Assembly: GCA_041568335.1 (NCBI GenBank)
Contig: JBFFZZ010000117.1
Location: 1-9,103, forward strand
Direction: 5' to 3'
DNA from: WVWW01 sp041568335
GTDB lineage: Bacteria; Acidobacteriota; Polarisedimenticolia; Polarisedimenticolales; Polarisedimenticolaceae
DNA length: 9,103 nt
Shown here: positions 1 through 6,266 of the stretch, one piece after another
Layout: every line of letters begins with the position of its first letter
How positions within the stretch are numbered: position 1 is the stretch's first letter
The notes under the pieces: model-generated
What the model saw: the letters and a program-made list of their open reading frames with translations, nothing else
Databases searched by the model: none
What the model was told of the DNA's origin: nothing
Position numbers and translations under genes: made by a program

Positions 1-240
1 ATCGTCGACGTGCACCGTCTTGAGGAGGTAGCCGACGCGGCGCTCGAGCGGCAGCTGCCTCACCGCGGCGGGGCGGAACCGCAGCGCCTTGGCAATCGCG
101 GCGTCCGCTTCGATCTTCGAGTTGCCGGGACCGTCACGGTAGACGGAGCGCGCGGCCTCCTCGCGCGTCCTGTCGTCGAGCGCGGACCACAGCCCGGCAG
201 GGGACAACTCGTCGAGATCGAGCCGGGCCAACAGCGACAT
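1..240 (-). CDS. Unrecognised protein, N-terminal part only (runs off left edge)
   Basis: This is an 80-codon open frame on the minus strand, uninterrupted from an ATG at 240 to the window edge, so the C-terminus is missing. The protein begins MSLLARLDLDELSPAGLW and continues with a charged, Ala/Arg/Leu-rich and apparently helical stretch (for example EEAARSVYRDG and LPLERRVGYLLKTV). No signal peptide or membrane segment is visible. The start is supported by GAGG six bases upstream of the ATG and by position: the RsbW-type kinase gene ends only 8 bp before it, so the two are almost certainly co-transcribed. I do not recognise the family. The context makes a protein working with, or controlled by, the kinase possible, but nothing in the visible residues looks like a STAS anti-anti-sigma domain, a PP2C phosphatase or a sigma factor. 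Coding status is fairly sure; function is unknown. Confidence 0.7.
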   Translation of the reverse strand, partial: MSLLARLDLDELSPAGLWSALDDRTREEAARSVYRDGPGNSKIEADAAIAKALRFRPAAVRQLPLERRVGYLLKTVHVDD

Positions 241-248
241 CGCCTACC

Positions 249-737
249 TCAGGACCAGCGTTTGAAAAGCAACACTTCGCAGCCGCGGCGCCGGTACTCT
301 ACCTGATCCATCAATTCGCGCATCAGGAAGAGACCGCGACCATGATCGAGTTGGACTCGGTCGGTGCCGCGCGGGTCGGGGATCTTGCCGGGCTCGAAGC
401 CGTTGCCCTCGTCGCGGACCAGGATCAACGTCTTGTCCGATCCGCCGTAGCAACGCACGAACACGTCCTTGGCCTCGTCCTCTTGGTTGCCGTGGATCAC
501 GGCGTTGGCGAGGGCTTCGCGCGAGGCAATCTCGAGGTCGGCTTCCTGTTTCGCCGCGCAACCGCTATCGCGCGCCACGTCGAGGATCAGCTTGACGGCC
601 TCACCGATCGATTGACGCGTGCTGGGCAGGCTCACGCGCCGGCGGATCGGGTACGTAGACCGATCGACCGGCCAGAAGCCGTTCGTGCTCGCCCCTTCGC
701 TCAAGCCCCCTCCGTACGAAGCGTACAGGGATAGCAT
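249..737 (-). CDS. RsbW/SpoIIE-type ATP-binding protein (HATPase_c_2; likely anti-sigma serine kinase)
   Basis: The product is 162 aa from this start, a normal size for a cytoplasmic RsbW/SpoIIAB-like kinase. Three GHKL (Bergerat-fold) ATP-binding motifs are present in order: the N box REALANAVIHGN (about 73-84, Glu74, Asn78, His82), the G1 box DEGNGF (109-114) and the G2 box GRGLFLM (133-139). No sensor, dimerisation or histidine-phosphorylation domain is attached. Known members phosphorylate anti-anti-sigma (STAS) partners on Ser/Thr or sequester sigma factors; which applies here is inference. No STAS or PP2C gene is next to it in view. The start is uncertain. The ATG at 737 has no Shine-Dalgarno; a TTG at 704 lies just after GGAGGG and would give 151 aa; an ATG at 809 would overlap the divergent EVE start. 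The conserved domain begins near residue 34, so all options keep it intact. The next gene follows after 8 bp. Confidence 0.83.
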   Translation of the reverse strand: MLSLYASYGGGLSEGASTNGFWPVDRSTYPIRRRVSLPSTRQSIGEAVKLILDVARDSGCAAKQEADLEIASREALANAVIHGNQEDEAKDVFVRCYGGSDKTLILVRDEGNGFEPGKIPDPRGTDRVQLDHGRGLFLMRELMDQVEYRRRGCEVLLFKRWS

Positions 738-771
738 AACGTCGATTTCTTCGGGGAATCCAGGTCGGATC

Positions 772-800
772 TTGCCGGACCGCCGGGAACTGGCTAGCCT
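772..800 (+). promoter_or_regulatory. Candidate promoter of the EVE gene (leaderless type)
   Basis: TTGCCG (772-777) is separated by exactly 17 bases from TAGCCT (795-800). The hexamer ends 7 bases before the A of the EVE start codon at 808, so transcription would begin at or next to the ATG. No Shine-Dalgarno is visible in the GC-rich bases between. It is a sequence-pattern inference only, and matches to the sigma-70 consensus are partial (4/6 and 3/6). Confidence 0.4.
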
Positions 801-807
801 GCGCCCC

Positions 808-1278
808 ATGGCCAAGGAATACTGGTTGTTCAAGTCGGACCCCGAGGACTTCGGGCTCACCGAGCTCAAGAGGTGCAAGGACAAGACGTCGTTGTGGGAC
901 GGGGTGCGCAACTACCAGGCTCGCAACCTATTGCGCGACAAGATCAAGGTCGGCGACGGCGTCCTGTTTTATCACTCCCAGGAGAAACCTCCGGCGGTCG
1001 TCGCGCTGGCCAAGGTCGTGCGCGCCGCCTACCCGGACCCCACACAGTTCGACAAGCGCTCGAAGTACTACGACCCCAAGTCGACGCCGGACAACCCGCG
1101 CTGGTTCGTCGTTGATATCCAACACGAACGGGATCTGAAACGCCCCGTCACGTTACCCGAGATTCGCGAAACCCCGGGTCTGGACAGGATGGTCCTGGTC
1201 AACCGCAGCCGGCTTTCGGTGCAGCCGGTTCGCCCCGACGAGTGGAAGATCATCGTCAAAATGGGTGGCCGGGGCTGA
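808..1278 (+). CDS. EVE domain-containing protein (COG2947, thymocyte nuclear protein 1-like)
   Basis: The 156-aa protein consists of a single EVE domain over its whole length, the usual size for bacterial members. Recognisable blocks are YWLFKSDPEDFGLTEL near the N-terminus, LWDGVRNYQARNLLRD (about 30-45), VGDGVLFYHS (about 50-59), a VRAAYPDPTQFD stretch, YYDPKSTPDNPRWFVVDI (about 90-107) and a C-terminal NRSRLSVQPVRPDEW. EVE domains belong to the PUA/YTH-like fold and are thought to bind modified bases in DNA or RNA; the ligand here cannot be read from sequence. The frame is open well upstream (to 619), but homology starts at MAKEYW, which fixes the ATG at 808. There is no Shine-Dalgarno, consistent with the candidate leaderless promoter just upstream. 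It is divergent from the RsbW-type kinase gene with about 70 bp between the starts, and 117 bp precede the next gene. It is probably monocistronic. Confidence 0.95.
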   Translation: MAKEYWLFKSDPEDFGLTELKRCKDKTSLWDGVRNYQARNLLRDKIKVGDGVLFYHSQEKPPAVVALAKVVRAAYPDPTQFDKRSKYYDPKSTPDNPRWFVVDIQHERDLKRPVTLPEIRETPGLDRMVLVNRSRLSVQPVRPDEWKIIVKMGGRG

Positions 1279-1344
1279 ATCCGGCCCGTTCCCTAAAAAA
1301 CGCTGGGTCAACGTTGCCGTCCCCGGCGGTCGAGTTGACTTGAG

Positions 1345-1373
1345 CCGGTTCTCCACGTAAAAGGGCGAACCGG
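1345..1373 (+). repeat. Inverted repeat in the leader of the peptide transporter gene
   Basis: CCGGTTC at 1345-1351 is perfectly complementary to GAACCGG at 1367-1373, with a 15-base loop rich in A and G. It lies 22 bases upstream of the transporter ATG and just before the GGGGGAG Shine-Dalgarno at 1384-1390. A TTGACT (1335-1340) sits immediately upstream, with a poor -10 candidate GTAAAA (1357-1362) falling inside the loop. It could be an operator straddling the promoter or a hairpin in the mRNA leader; a chance repeat is also possible in GC-rich DNA. Confidence 0.35.
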
Positions 1374-1395
1374 TTTCCGACCCGGGGGAGTGTGC

Positions 1396-2907
1396 ATGAG
1401 TAGCGAAACAGGTTTCTTCGGCCACCCTCGCGGCCTGGCCACGCTGTTCTTCACAGAGATGTGGGAACGCTTTTCGTACTACGGGATGCGGGCCCTGCTT
1501 CTCCTGTTCATGACCGACTCGGCCTACAAGGGTCTGGGCATGAGCAACGAACAATCCGGCGCGGTTTACGGCCTGTACACGTTCGGTGTATATGCGCTGG
1601 CGTTACCCGGCGGCTGGATCGCCGATCGTCTCATCGGGCAACGCAGGGCGGTGCTCTACGGCGGTGTCCTGATCGCGATGGGGCACTACTGTCTCGCGAT
1701 CCCGTCGATCGCGACCTTCTACGCCGGACTGCTGCTGATCGTCCTGGGAACGGGCCTGTTGAAGCCCAACGTCAGCGCGATCGTCGGCGACCTTTATAAA
1801 GAGAAGGGCGCGCGCCGGGATGCCGGTTTTTCGATCTTCTACATGGGCATCAACATCGGCGCCTTCGCCGGACCGCTGCTCTGCTCCTTCGTCGGCGAGC
1901 CCGGGGAGAACGCCTTTTCCTGGGTCAACTGGCATTACGGGTTCGGTCTCGCCGGCATCGGCATGACGCTCGCGCTGGTGCAGTACGTTGCCGGGCAGAA
2001 GCACCTCATGGGCGCCGGTGAGCTCAAGGGTGACATGGCGAGCCCCGAGAACATCGCGCAAGCGAAACGGATGTTCATGCGCGGCCTGATCGTGATCGCC
2101 GCACTGATCCTCGCAATCGTGGGCCTGTCGTCGGCCGGGATCTTGCCGTTGACTCTGAGCGGTTTTGCCGAGGCCGTATTTTACGTCGTTACCGTCATTT
2201 TCATCCTCTACTTCGTCGTGACGATCGCCATCGTCTGCAAGGACAAGATCGAGAAACAAAGGGTCTTCGTCTGCATGCTGCTCGGTCTCGGTGCGGCGAT
2301 GTTCTGGTCCGGGTTCGAGCAAGCCGGCTCGTCGATGAACCTCTTTGCCCGGGACTTCACGAATCGTGTGATACCCGGTGGTTACGAGGTCGGCGCCGGA
2401 GTGCTGCAGTCGGTCAACCCTCTGTTCATCATCCTGCTGGCACCGGTCGTCGGCTGGATCTGGGTCAAGCTGGGCAGCCGGAACCCCTCCATCCCGATGA
2501 AATTCGCGATCGGCCTGGCCCTCCTTGGCGTCGGGTTCTTCGTCCTGGCGTGGGGCTCGACCTATCTCGGAGAGGGCAGGGTCGGCATGCAATGGCTCGT
2601 CGTGACCTATTTCTTCCACACGGTCGGCGAATTGTGTCTCAGCCCCGTCGGGTTGAGCAGCATGACCAAGCTCGCGCCCGACCGGTTGGTCGGGCAGATG
2701 ATGGGCACCTGGTTCATGGGGGCGGCGATCGGCAACCTCGTGGCCGGGCTCGTCACACGTTACATGCCCGAGGCCGACACGATGGAGGGCTTCGCCGAGC
2801 GGGGGTTGCAGCTGTTCGGGACGGTCGGCGGCGTGGCCATCGGCGCCGGGCTGATCTTCCTGGTGATCAGCCCGATCGTCAAGCGCATGTGTCACGGCGT
2901 GAATTAG
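1396..2907 (+). CDS. Proton-coupled oligopeptide transporter (POT/PTR2 family, MFS)
   Basis: The 503-aa integral membrane protein has the size and about 12-14 hydrophobic segments typical of bacterial DtpT-like di-/tripeptide symporters. The TM1 proton-coupling motif ExxER is present as TEMWERFSYYG (Glu21, Glu24, Arg25). The PTR2 signature region follows with GTGLLKPNVSAIVGDLY (Lys123) and FSIFYMGINIGAFAGPL. The TM7 region reads FWSGFEQAGSSMN, and the conserved acidic residue of the TM10 region is in TVGELCLSPVGLS (Glu412). By family knowledge it imports small peptides with protons across the cytoplasmic membrane; exact substrates cannot be told. The ATG at 1396 is chosen over an in-frame GTG at 1390 because GGGGGAG (1384-1390) is then placed five bases upstream and would otherwise overlap the start. 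It is flanked by 117 bp upstream with an inverted repeat and by a strong terminator downstream, so it is likely a single-gene unit. No peptidase is directly adjacent; an Xaa-Pro aminopeptidase lies about 2 kb downstream. Confidence 0.96.
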   Translation: MSSETGFFGHPRGLATLFFTEMWERFSYYGMRALLLLFMTDSAYKGLGMSNEQSGAVYGLYTFGVYALALPGGWIADRLIGQRRAVLYGGVLIAMGHYCLAIPSIATFYAGLLLIVLGTGLLKPNVSAIVGDLYKEKGARRDAGFSIFYMGINIGAFAGPLLCSFVGEPGENAFSWVNWHYGFGLAGIGMTLALVQYVAGQKHLMGAGELKGDMASPENIAQAKRMFMRGLIVIAALILAIVGLSSAGILPLTLSGFAEAVFYVVTVIFILYFVVTIAIVCKDKIEKQRVFVCMLLGLGAAMFWSGFEQAGSSMNLFARDFTNRVIPGGYEVGAGVLQSVNPLFIILLAPVVGWIWVKLGSRNPSIPMKFAIGLALLGVGFFVLAWGSTYLGEGRVGMQWLVVTYFFHTVGELCLSPVGLSSMTKLAPDRLVGQMMGTWFMGAAIGNLVAGLVTRYMPEADTMEGFAERGLQLFGTVGGVAIGAGLIFLVISPIVKRMCHGVN

Positions 2908-2936
2908 CGCGCCCAACCTCTATTTCGGGAATCCAC

Positions 2937-2963
2937 AAGGCGCGGCCTCGGCCGCGCCTTTTT
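2937..2963 (+). terminator. Rho-independent terminator after the peptide transporter
   Basis: AAGGCGCGGCC (2937-2947) pairs perfectly with GGCCGCGCCTT (2950-2960). In practice this is a 10-bp GC-rich stem with a CTCG tetraloop, followed by a run of five T (2959-2963). It lies 30 bp past the transporter stop codon. This is the only canonical intrinsic terminator seen in the window. Confidence 0.92.
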
Positions 2964-3057
2964 CCTGGTTGCCGGGGCGATCCGGGATGACGGATCCGTA
3001 CCCGACGACCGCGTAAACCCACCGAAACAGTGGATCTATCGGCGTCAGGGGAGTAAA

Positions 3058-3083
3058 TTGACTACCAATCGAGTTCATGATTA
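3058..3083 (+). promoter_or_regulatory. Weak candidate promoter for the acyl-CoA dehydrogenase gene
   Basis: The 149 bp between the terminator (2963) and the dehydrogenase start (3113) should hold a promoter, as the upstream unit is terminated. TTGACT at 3058-3063 is the best -35 match. The AT-richer CATGATTA that follows (3076-3083) could provide a -10, but only with a short 12-14 base spacer, so the assignment is weak. A well-placed Shine-Dalgarno GGAGGG (3102-3107) implies a normal leader. Confidence 0.25.
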
Positions 3084-3112
3084 CGGGCGAATCGACAGAT
3101 CGGAGGGCTCCG

Positions 3113-5005
3113 ATGGCCAAGGAAAAGGACCACGAGGCGTTGACCGACGCCGAGCGCGAATCTCGCGAAGTCGCGGAGGCCGCGCGCGAAAAGGAGTGGA
3201 GACAGCCGAGTTTCATCCGCGAGCTGTTCCTCGGTAATTTCCGGTCCGACCTGATCCATCCGTTCCCGACCCGTTCCAATCGACCCGAGTTCATCGAATT
3301 CCGTACACGTCTCGAGCGTTTCCTGGCCGAGGAGGTCGACCCCGGAGAGATCGACCGGACGGGCGAATACCCGCAATCCGTGATCGACGGGCTCAAGAGA
3401 CTGGGCGCCTTCGGGATGAAGATCCCCAAGAAGTACGGGGGGCTGGAGCTCAACCAGGTCGAGTATTCGCAGATCATGGAGTTGCTGGGCACCTACGACG
3501 GCAACCTCTCCGCGTTGCTCTCCGCCCATCAATCGATCGGCGTGCCGCAACCGCTCAAGGTGTTCGGCACCGAGGAACAGAAGCAGGAGTTCCTACCCCG
3601 TTGCGCCGCCGGCGCGATCTCGGCGTTCGCGCTGACCGAGCCGAGCGTCGGGTCGGACCCGGCGCAGCTCACGACCACCGCCGAGCTGGCCCCGGACGGT
3701 GAGCACTACGTGATCAACGGCGAGAAGCTGTGGTGCACCAACGGCACGTTGGCCGAGCTGCTGGTCGTGATGACCCGCAACCCGGAGACCAAGCGCATCA
3801 GCGCGTTCGTCGTGGACGCAGCGACACCCGGCGTCAAGATCGAGCACCGCTGCCGCTTCATGGGGCTCAAGGCGCTGGCCAACGCCGTCATCCGTTTCGA
3901 GAACGTCCGCGTGCCGAAATCCAACCTGATCGGCAAGGAAGGCCAGGGGCTCAAGATCGCCCTCGTGACCCTCAACACCGGTCGGCTGTCGCTCCCGGCG
4001 GGCGCGACGGGGAGTGCCAAGCGTTGCCTCGAGATCTGCCGTGAGTGGTCCATCGAGCGCGTGCAGTGGGGCGCGCCGATCGGCAAGCATGCGGCGATCG
4101 CCAACAAGCTCGCCGACATGGCGGCGACGACGTTCGGGATGGACTCCCTGTCGCTGCTGGCCAGCGAGATGGCCGATCGCGGCAACTACGACATCCGGCT
4201 CGAGGCCGCCGCGGCCAAGGAGTGGAACACCGTCGAGGGCTGGAAGCTCGTCGACGACACGATGCAGATCCGGGGCGGTCGTGGCTACGAGACCGAGCAT
4301 TCGCTCGAGGCGCGCGGCGACGAGCCGGTCGCCGTCGAACGGATGATGCGGGACTACCGCATCAACACGATCTTCGAGGGATCCAGCGAGATCATGCATC
4401 TGTTCATGGCCCGCGAAGCGGTGGACAAGCACCTGCAGGTCGCGGGTGGGCTCGTCGACCCGCGCAAGTCGACCGGCCAGAAACTCGCGGCGCTGCCCAA
4501 GATCGCCGCGTTCTACGCCTGGTGGTACCCGACGCGCTGGATCGGCTGGGGGCGCTGGCCGCGCTACTCGGAATTCGGCGACCTCGCCCGACACATGCGG
4601 TTCGTCGAGCGCCACGCGCGCAAGCTGGCGCGCCAGTCGTTCCACGGCATGATCGTCCACGGACCCAAGCTGGAACGACGCCAGGGGTTCCTGTTCCGTC
4701 TCGTCGATATCGCCAACGAGTTGTTCGTGATGGCCGCGAGCTGTTCGCGCGCCACGCGGATGCGCTCCGAAAACCACGCCAACGCCCAGCAAGCCGCGCG
4801 GCTGGCCGATCTGTTGTGCCGCCGCTCGCGCCGGCGCGTCAAGGCCTCCTTCAAGGCGTTGTGGTCCAACGACGATCGGGCCAAGTACGTGGTCAGCAAG
4901 ACGATCCTCAGCGGCGAGCAGGCGTGGCTCGAGCAGGGGCTCGTCCAGCAGGTGCGGCAGGCCAAGCCGCAAGCCGTCCCGCTCGAGCGCGAGGTTTCCG
5001 CCTGA
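3113..5005 (+). CDS. Acyl-CoA dehydrogenase, long FadE10/VLCAD-like form
   Basis: The 630-aa flavoprotein is much longer than the usual ~380-aa acyl-CoA dehydrogenase. It has the catalytic core followed by a C-terminal helical extension (about 440-630), as in VLCAD-type enzymes. From memory the N-terminus (PSFIRELFLGNF, then LIHPFPT) and the block LLSAHQSIGVPQPLK resemble mycobacterial FadE10. Core motifs are GMKIPKKYGGLELNQVEYS (N-terminal helical domain), FALTEPSVGSDPA around Glu176 and YVINGEKLWCTNG (199-211) of the FAD/substrate-binding beta domain, and TIFEGSSEIMHLFMAREA. In the last, Glu422 aligns with the catalytic base of MCAD/VLCAD, so the active site looks intact. It should catalyse alpha,beta-desaturation of a fatty acyl-CoA with electrons passed to ETF; chain length is not readable. 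The ATG at 3113 is preferred over the in-frame ATG at 3077 because GGAGGG lies five bases upstream. The aminopeptidase gene follows after 28 bp, possibly with its own promoter. Confidence 0.95.
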   Translation: MAKEKDHEALTDAERESREVAEAAREKEWRQPSFIRELFLGNFRSDLIHPFPTRSNRPEFIEFRTRLERFLAEEVDPGEIDRTGEYPQSVIDGLKRLGAFGMKIPKKYGGLELNQVEYSQIMELLGTYDGNLSALLSAHQSIGVPQPLKVFGTEEQKQEFLPRCAAGAISAFALTEPSVGSDPAQLTTTAELAPDGEHYVINGEKLWCTNGTLAELLVVMTRNPETKRISAFVVDAATPGVKIEHRCRFMGLKALANAVIRFENVRVPKSNLIGKEGQGLKIALVTLNTGRLSLPAGATGSAKRCLEICREWSIERVQWGAPIGKHAAIANKLADMAATTFGMDSLSLLASEMADRGNYDIRLEAAAAKEWNTVEGWKLVDDTMQIRGGRGYETEHSLEARGDEPVAVERMMRDYRINTIFEGSSEIMHLFMAREAVDKHLQVAGGLVDPRKSTGQKLAALPKIAAFYAWWYPTRWIGWGRWPRYSEFGDLARHMRFVERHARKLARQSFHGMIVHGPKLERRQGFLFRLVDIANELFVMAASCSRATRMRSENHANAQQAARLADLLCRRSRRRVKASFKALWSNDDRAKYVVSKTILSGEQAWLEQGLVQQVRQAKPQAVPLEREVSA

Positions 5006-5033
5006 CTCCGTCCCGCGGTAGACTTCCGCGGCG
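4995..5033 (+). promoter_or_regulatory. Candidate internal promoter with flanking CCGCGG palindromes before pepP
   Basis: TTTCCG (4995-5000), inside the end of the dehydrogenase gene, is followed after 18 bases by TAGACT (5019-5024), which ends 9 bases before the pepP ATG. No Shine-Dalgarno is present. The hexamer is bracketed by two copies of the self-complementary CCGCGG (5013-5018 and 5026-5031), which could form a small hairpin or a protein-binding site. This resembles the layout in front of the EVE and TPR genes. It is pattern-based inference only. Confidence 0.33.
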
Positions 5034-6266
5034 ATGGACCCGGCAACGCCACCCGCGGCGGCGCGACGCGCGCGGCTGCTCGAGCGATTCCCCGACGGAC
5101 TGATCCTGGTTCGCGGCGCCGCCGCCGGGGGAGTCAATCCCAACTTCTTCTACCTGACGGGCTTGACCGAATCGGCGGGTGTGCTGGCCCTGAGCGCCGG
5201 GGGGTTGCGCATCTCGACCGGCAAGGATCACCCGGGGCCCGACTACCTGAGCGGGCGGCTCGTACGCCAGGTTCTCTTCTTGCCGCCCGGCGATCCGGTC
5301 GCGGCCCGCTGGGGTGAGGACGCCCGCGCGACCCACGAAGCGACCCACGAGGAGGCGATCGGCGTCGATGCCGTGCTGTCGACCGCGGAGCTCGAGACGC
5401 GACTCTCCGTCTGGCTCCAGGCGGTCCCGCAACTCGGCTACGTCCGCGCGGCGCCTGCCGCCGTGGGGGCCGACGATCCCGACACGGATTTCGTGAGCTC
5501 GATCCGCGACCGTTTTCTCAACGTCGCGCTGCGCGATGCGACCCCGGCCGTCGCGGAGCTCCGCAGCGTCAAGGACGACACCGAGCTGGACGCGATCGAA
5601 CGCGCCGCCGCCGTCACCGCGGCGGGGTTCGAGAGCGTCCTGTCCTCGCTTCGACCGGGCATCATGGAGCACGAGCTGGATGCCGAGCTGGCGGCGGCCT
5701 ACCGGGCCGCGGGCGCCGGCTACGCGTTCGGGCCGATCGTGGGCGCCGGAGCCAACGCGCTCAAGCTGCACTACCGTGACAACGATGGCCCGATCCGTGC
5801 CGGCGACCTCGTGCTGGTGGACAGTGGGGCCAGGCTCGACGGCTACTGCGCCGATGTCACGCGTACCTTCCCGGCCGACGGCACGTTCAACGCGCGTCAA
5901 CGCGAGCTGTACGAGGCCGTGCTGGCCGCGGAGAAGGCGGCCATAGCGGCGGTGCGGACGGGCGTTACGCTCGGCGAGCTGCACGCCGTGGCGTGGAACG
6001 TGATCGACCGCGCCGGTCACGGCGACGCCTTCATCCACGGCATCGGTCATCACCTCGGGATCGAGACGCATGACGCGGGGGACATCCACCGGCCGCTGCG
6101 AGAGGGCGCGGTCATCACGATCGAGCCGGGGATCTATCTTCCCGAAGAGCAGACCGGCATCCGCATCGAGGACGACGTGCTGGTCACAACTGAGGGTGCC
6201 CGGGTCCTGACGGAGGCGATCCCGAAGACGGTCGACGCGATCGAGGCGGCCATGGCCCGGCGATGA
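5034..6266 (+). CDS. pepP: Xaa-Pro aminopeptidase (M24B family, PepP-like)
   Basis: The 410-aa cytoplasmic metallopeptidase removes an N-terminal residue preceding proline. An N-terminal AMP_N-like domain (about 10-135; FFYLTGLTESAGVL, VLFLPPGDP) precedes the pita-bread catalytic domain (about 180-405). All five metal ligands of the family can be assigned: Asp263 in LVLVDSGA, Asp274 in CADVTRTFP, His339 in HGIGHHLGIETHD, Glu364 in ITIEPGIYLP and Glu379 in GIRIEDDVLV. A dinuclear Mn-type site is therefore expected to be complete. The length is close to E. coli PepP. There is no Shine-Dalgarno before the ATG, but a -10-like TAGACT ends nine bases upstream. Its TGA overlaps the ATG of the Nudix/MBL gene (ATGA), indicating translational coupling. 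It could act with imported peptides from the POT transporter upstream, but they are separate transcription units, so this is speculation. Confidence 0.95.
   Translation: MDPATPPAAARRARLLERFPDGLILVRGAAAGGVNPNFFYLTGLTESAGVLALSAGGLRISTGKDHPGPDYLSGRLVRQVLFLPPGDPVAARWGEDARATHEATHEEAIGVDAVLSTAELETRLSVWLQAVPQLGYVRAAPAAVGADDPDTDFVSSIRDRFLNVALRDATPAVAELRSVKDDTELDAIERAAAVTAAGFESVLSSLRPGIMEHELDAELAAAYRAAGAGYAFGPIVGAGANALKLHYRDNDGPIRAGDLVLVDSGARLDGYCADVTRTFPADGTFNARQRELYEAVLAAEKAAIAAVRTGVTLGELHAVAWNVIDRAGHGDAFIHGIGHHLGIETHDAGDIHRPLREGAVITIEPGIYLPEEQTGIRIEDDVLVTTEGARVLTEAIPKTVDAIEAAMARR

Noticed and set aside
619..807. N-terminal extension of the EVE protein (in-frame ATG at 619)
   Set aside because: The extra 63 residues would be antisense to the RsbW-type kinase gene and have no counterpart in the family, whose members start at the MAKEYW position.
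1267..1286. Possible terminator after the EVE gene (GGCCGG pairing with CCGGCC across the stop codon)
   Set aside because: The stem is only 6 bp and is followed by CGTTCCCTAAAAAA rather than a T run, so it does not fit an intrinsic terminator on the plus strand.
1603..2916. 437-aa open frame on the minus strand opposite the peptide transporter
   Set aside because: The plus-strand frame is an unmistakable POT transporter; the antisense translation is a low-complexity Asp/Arg/His-rich product typical of GC-rich shadow frames.
3593..5143. 516-aa minus-strand open frame opposite the dehydrogenase, and a similar 393-aa one at 4908-6089
   Set aside because: Both lie antisense to genes with intact catalytic motifs and show Arg/Gly/Asp-rich composition without any domain motif.
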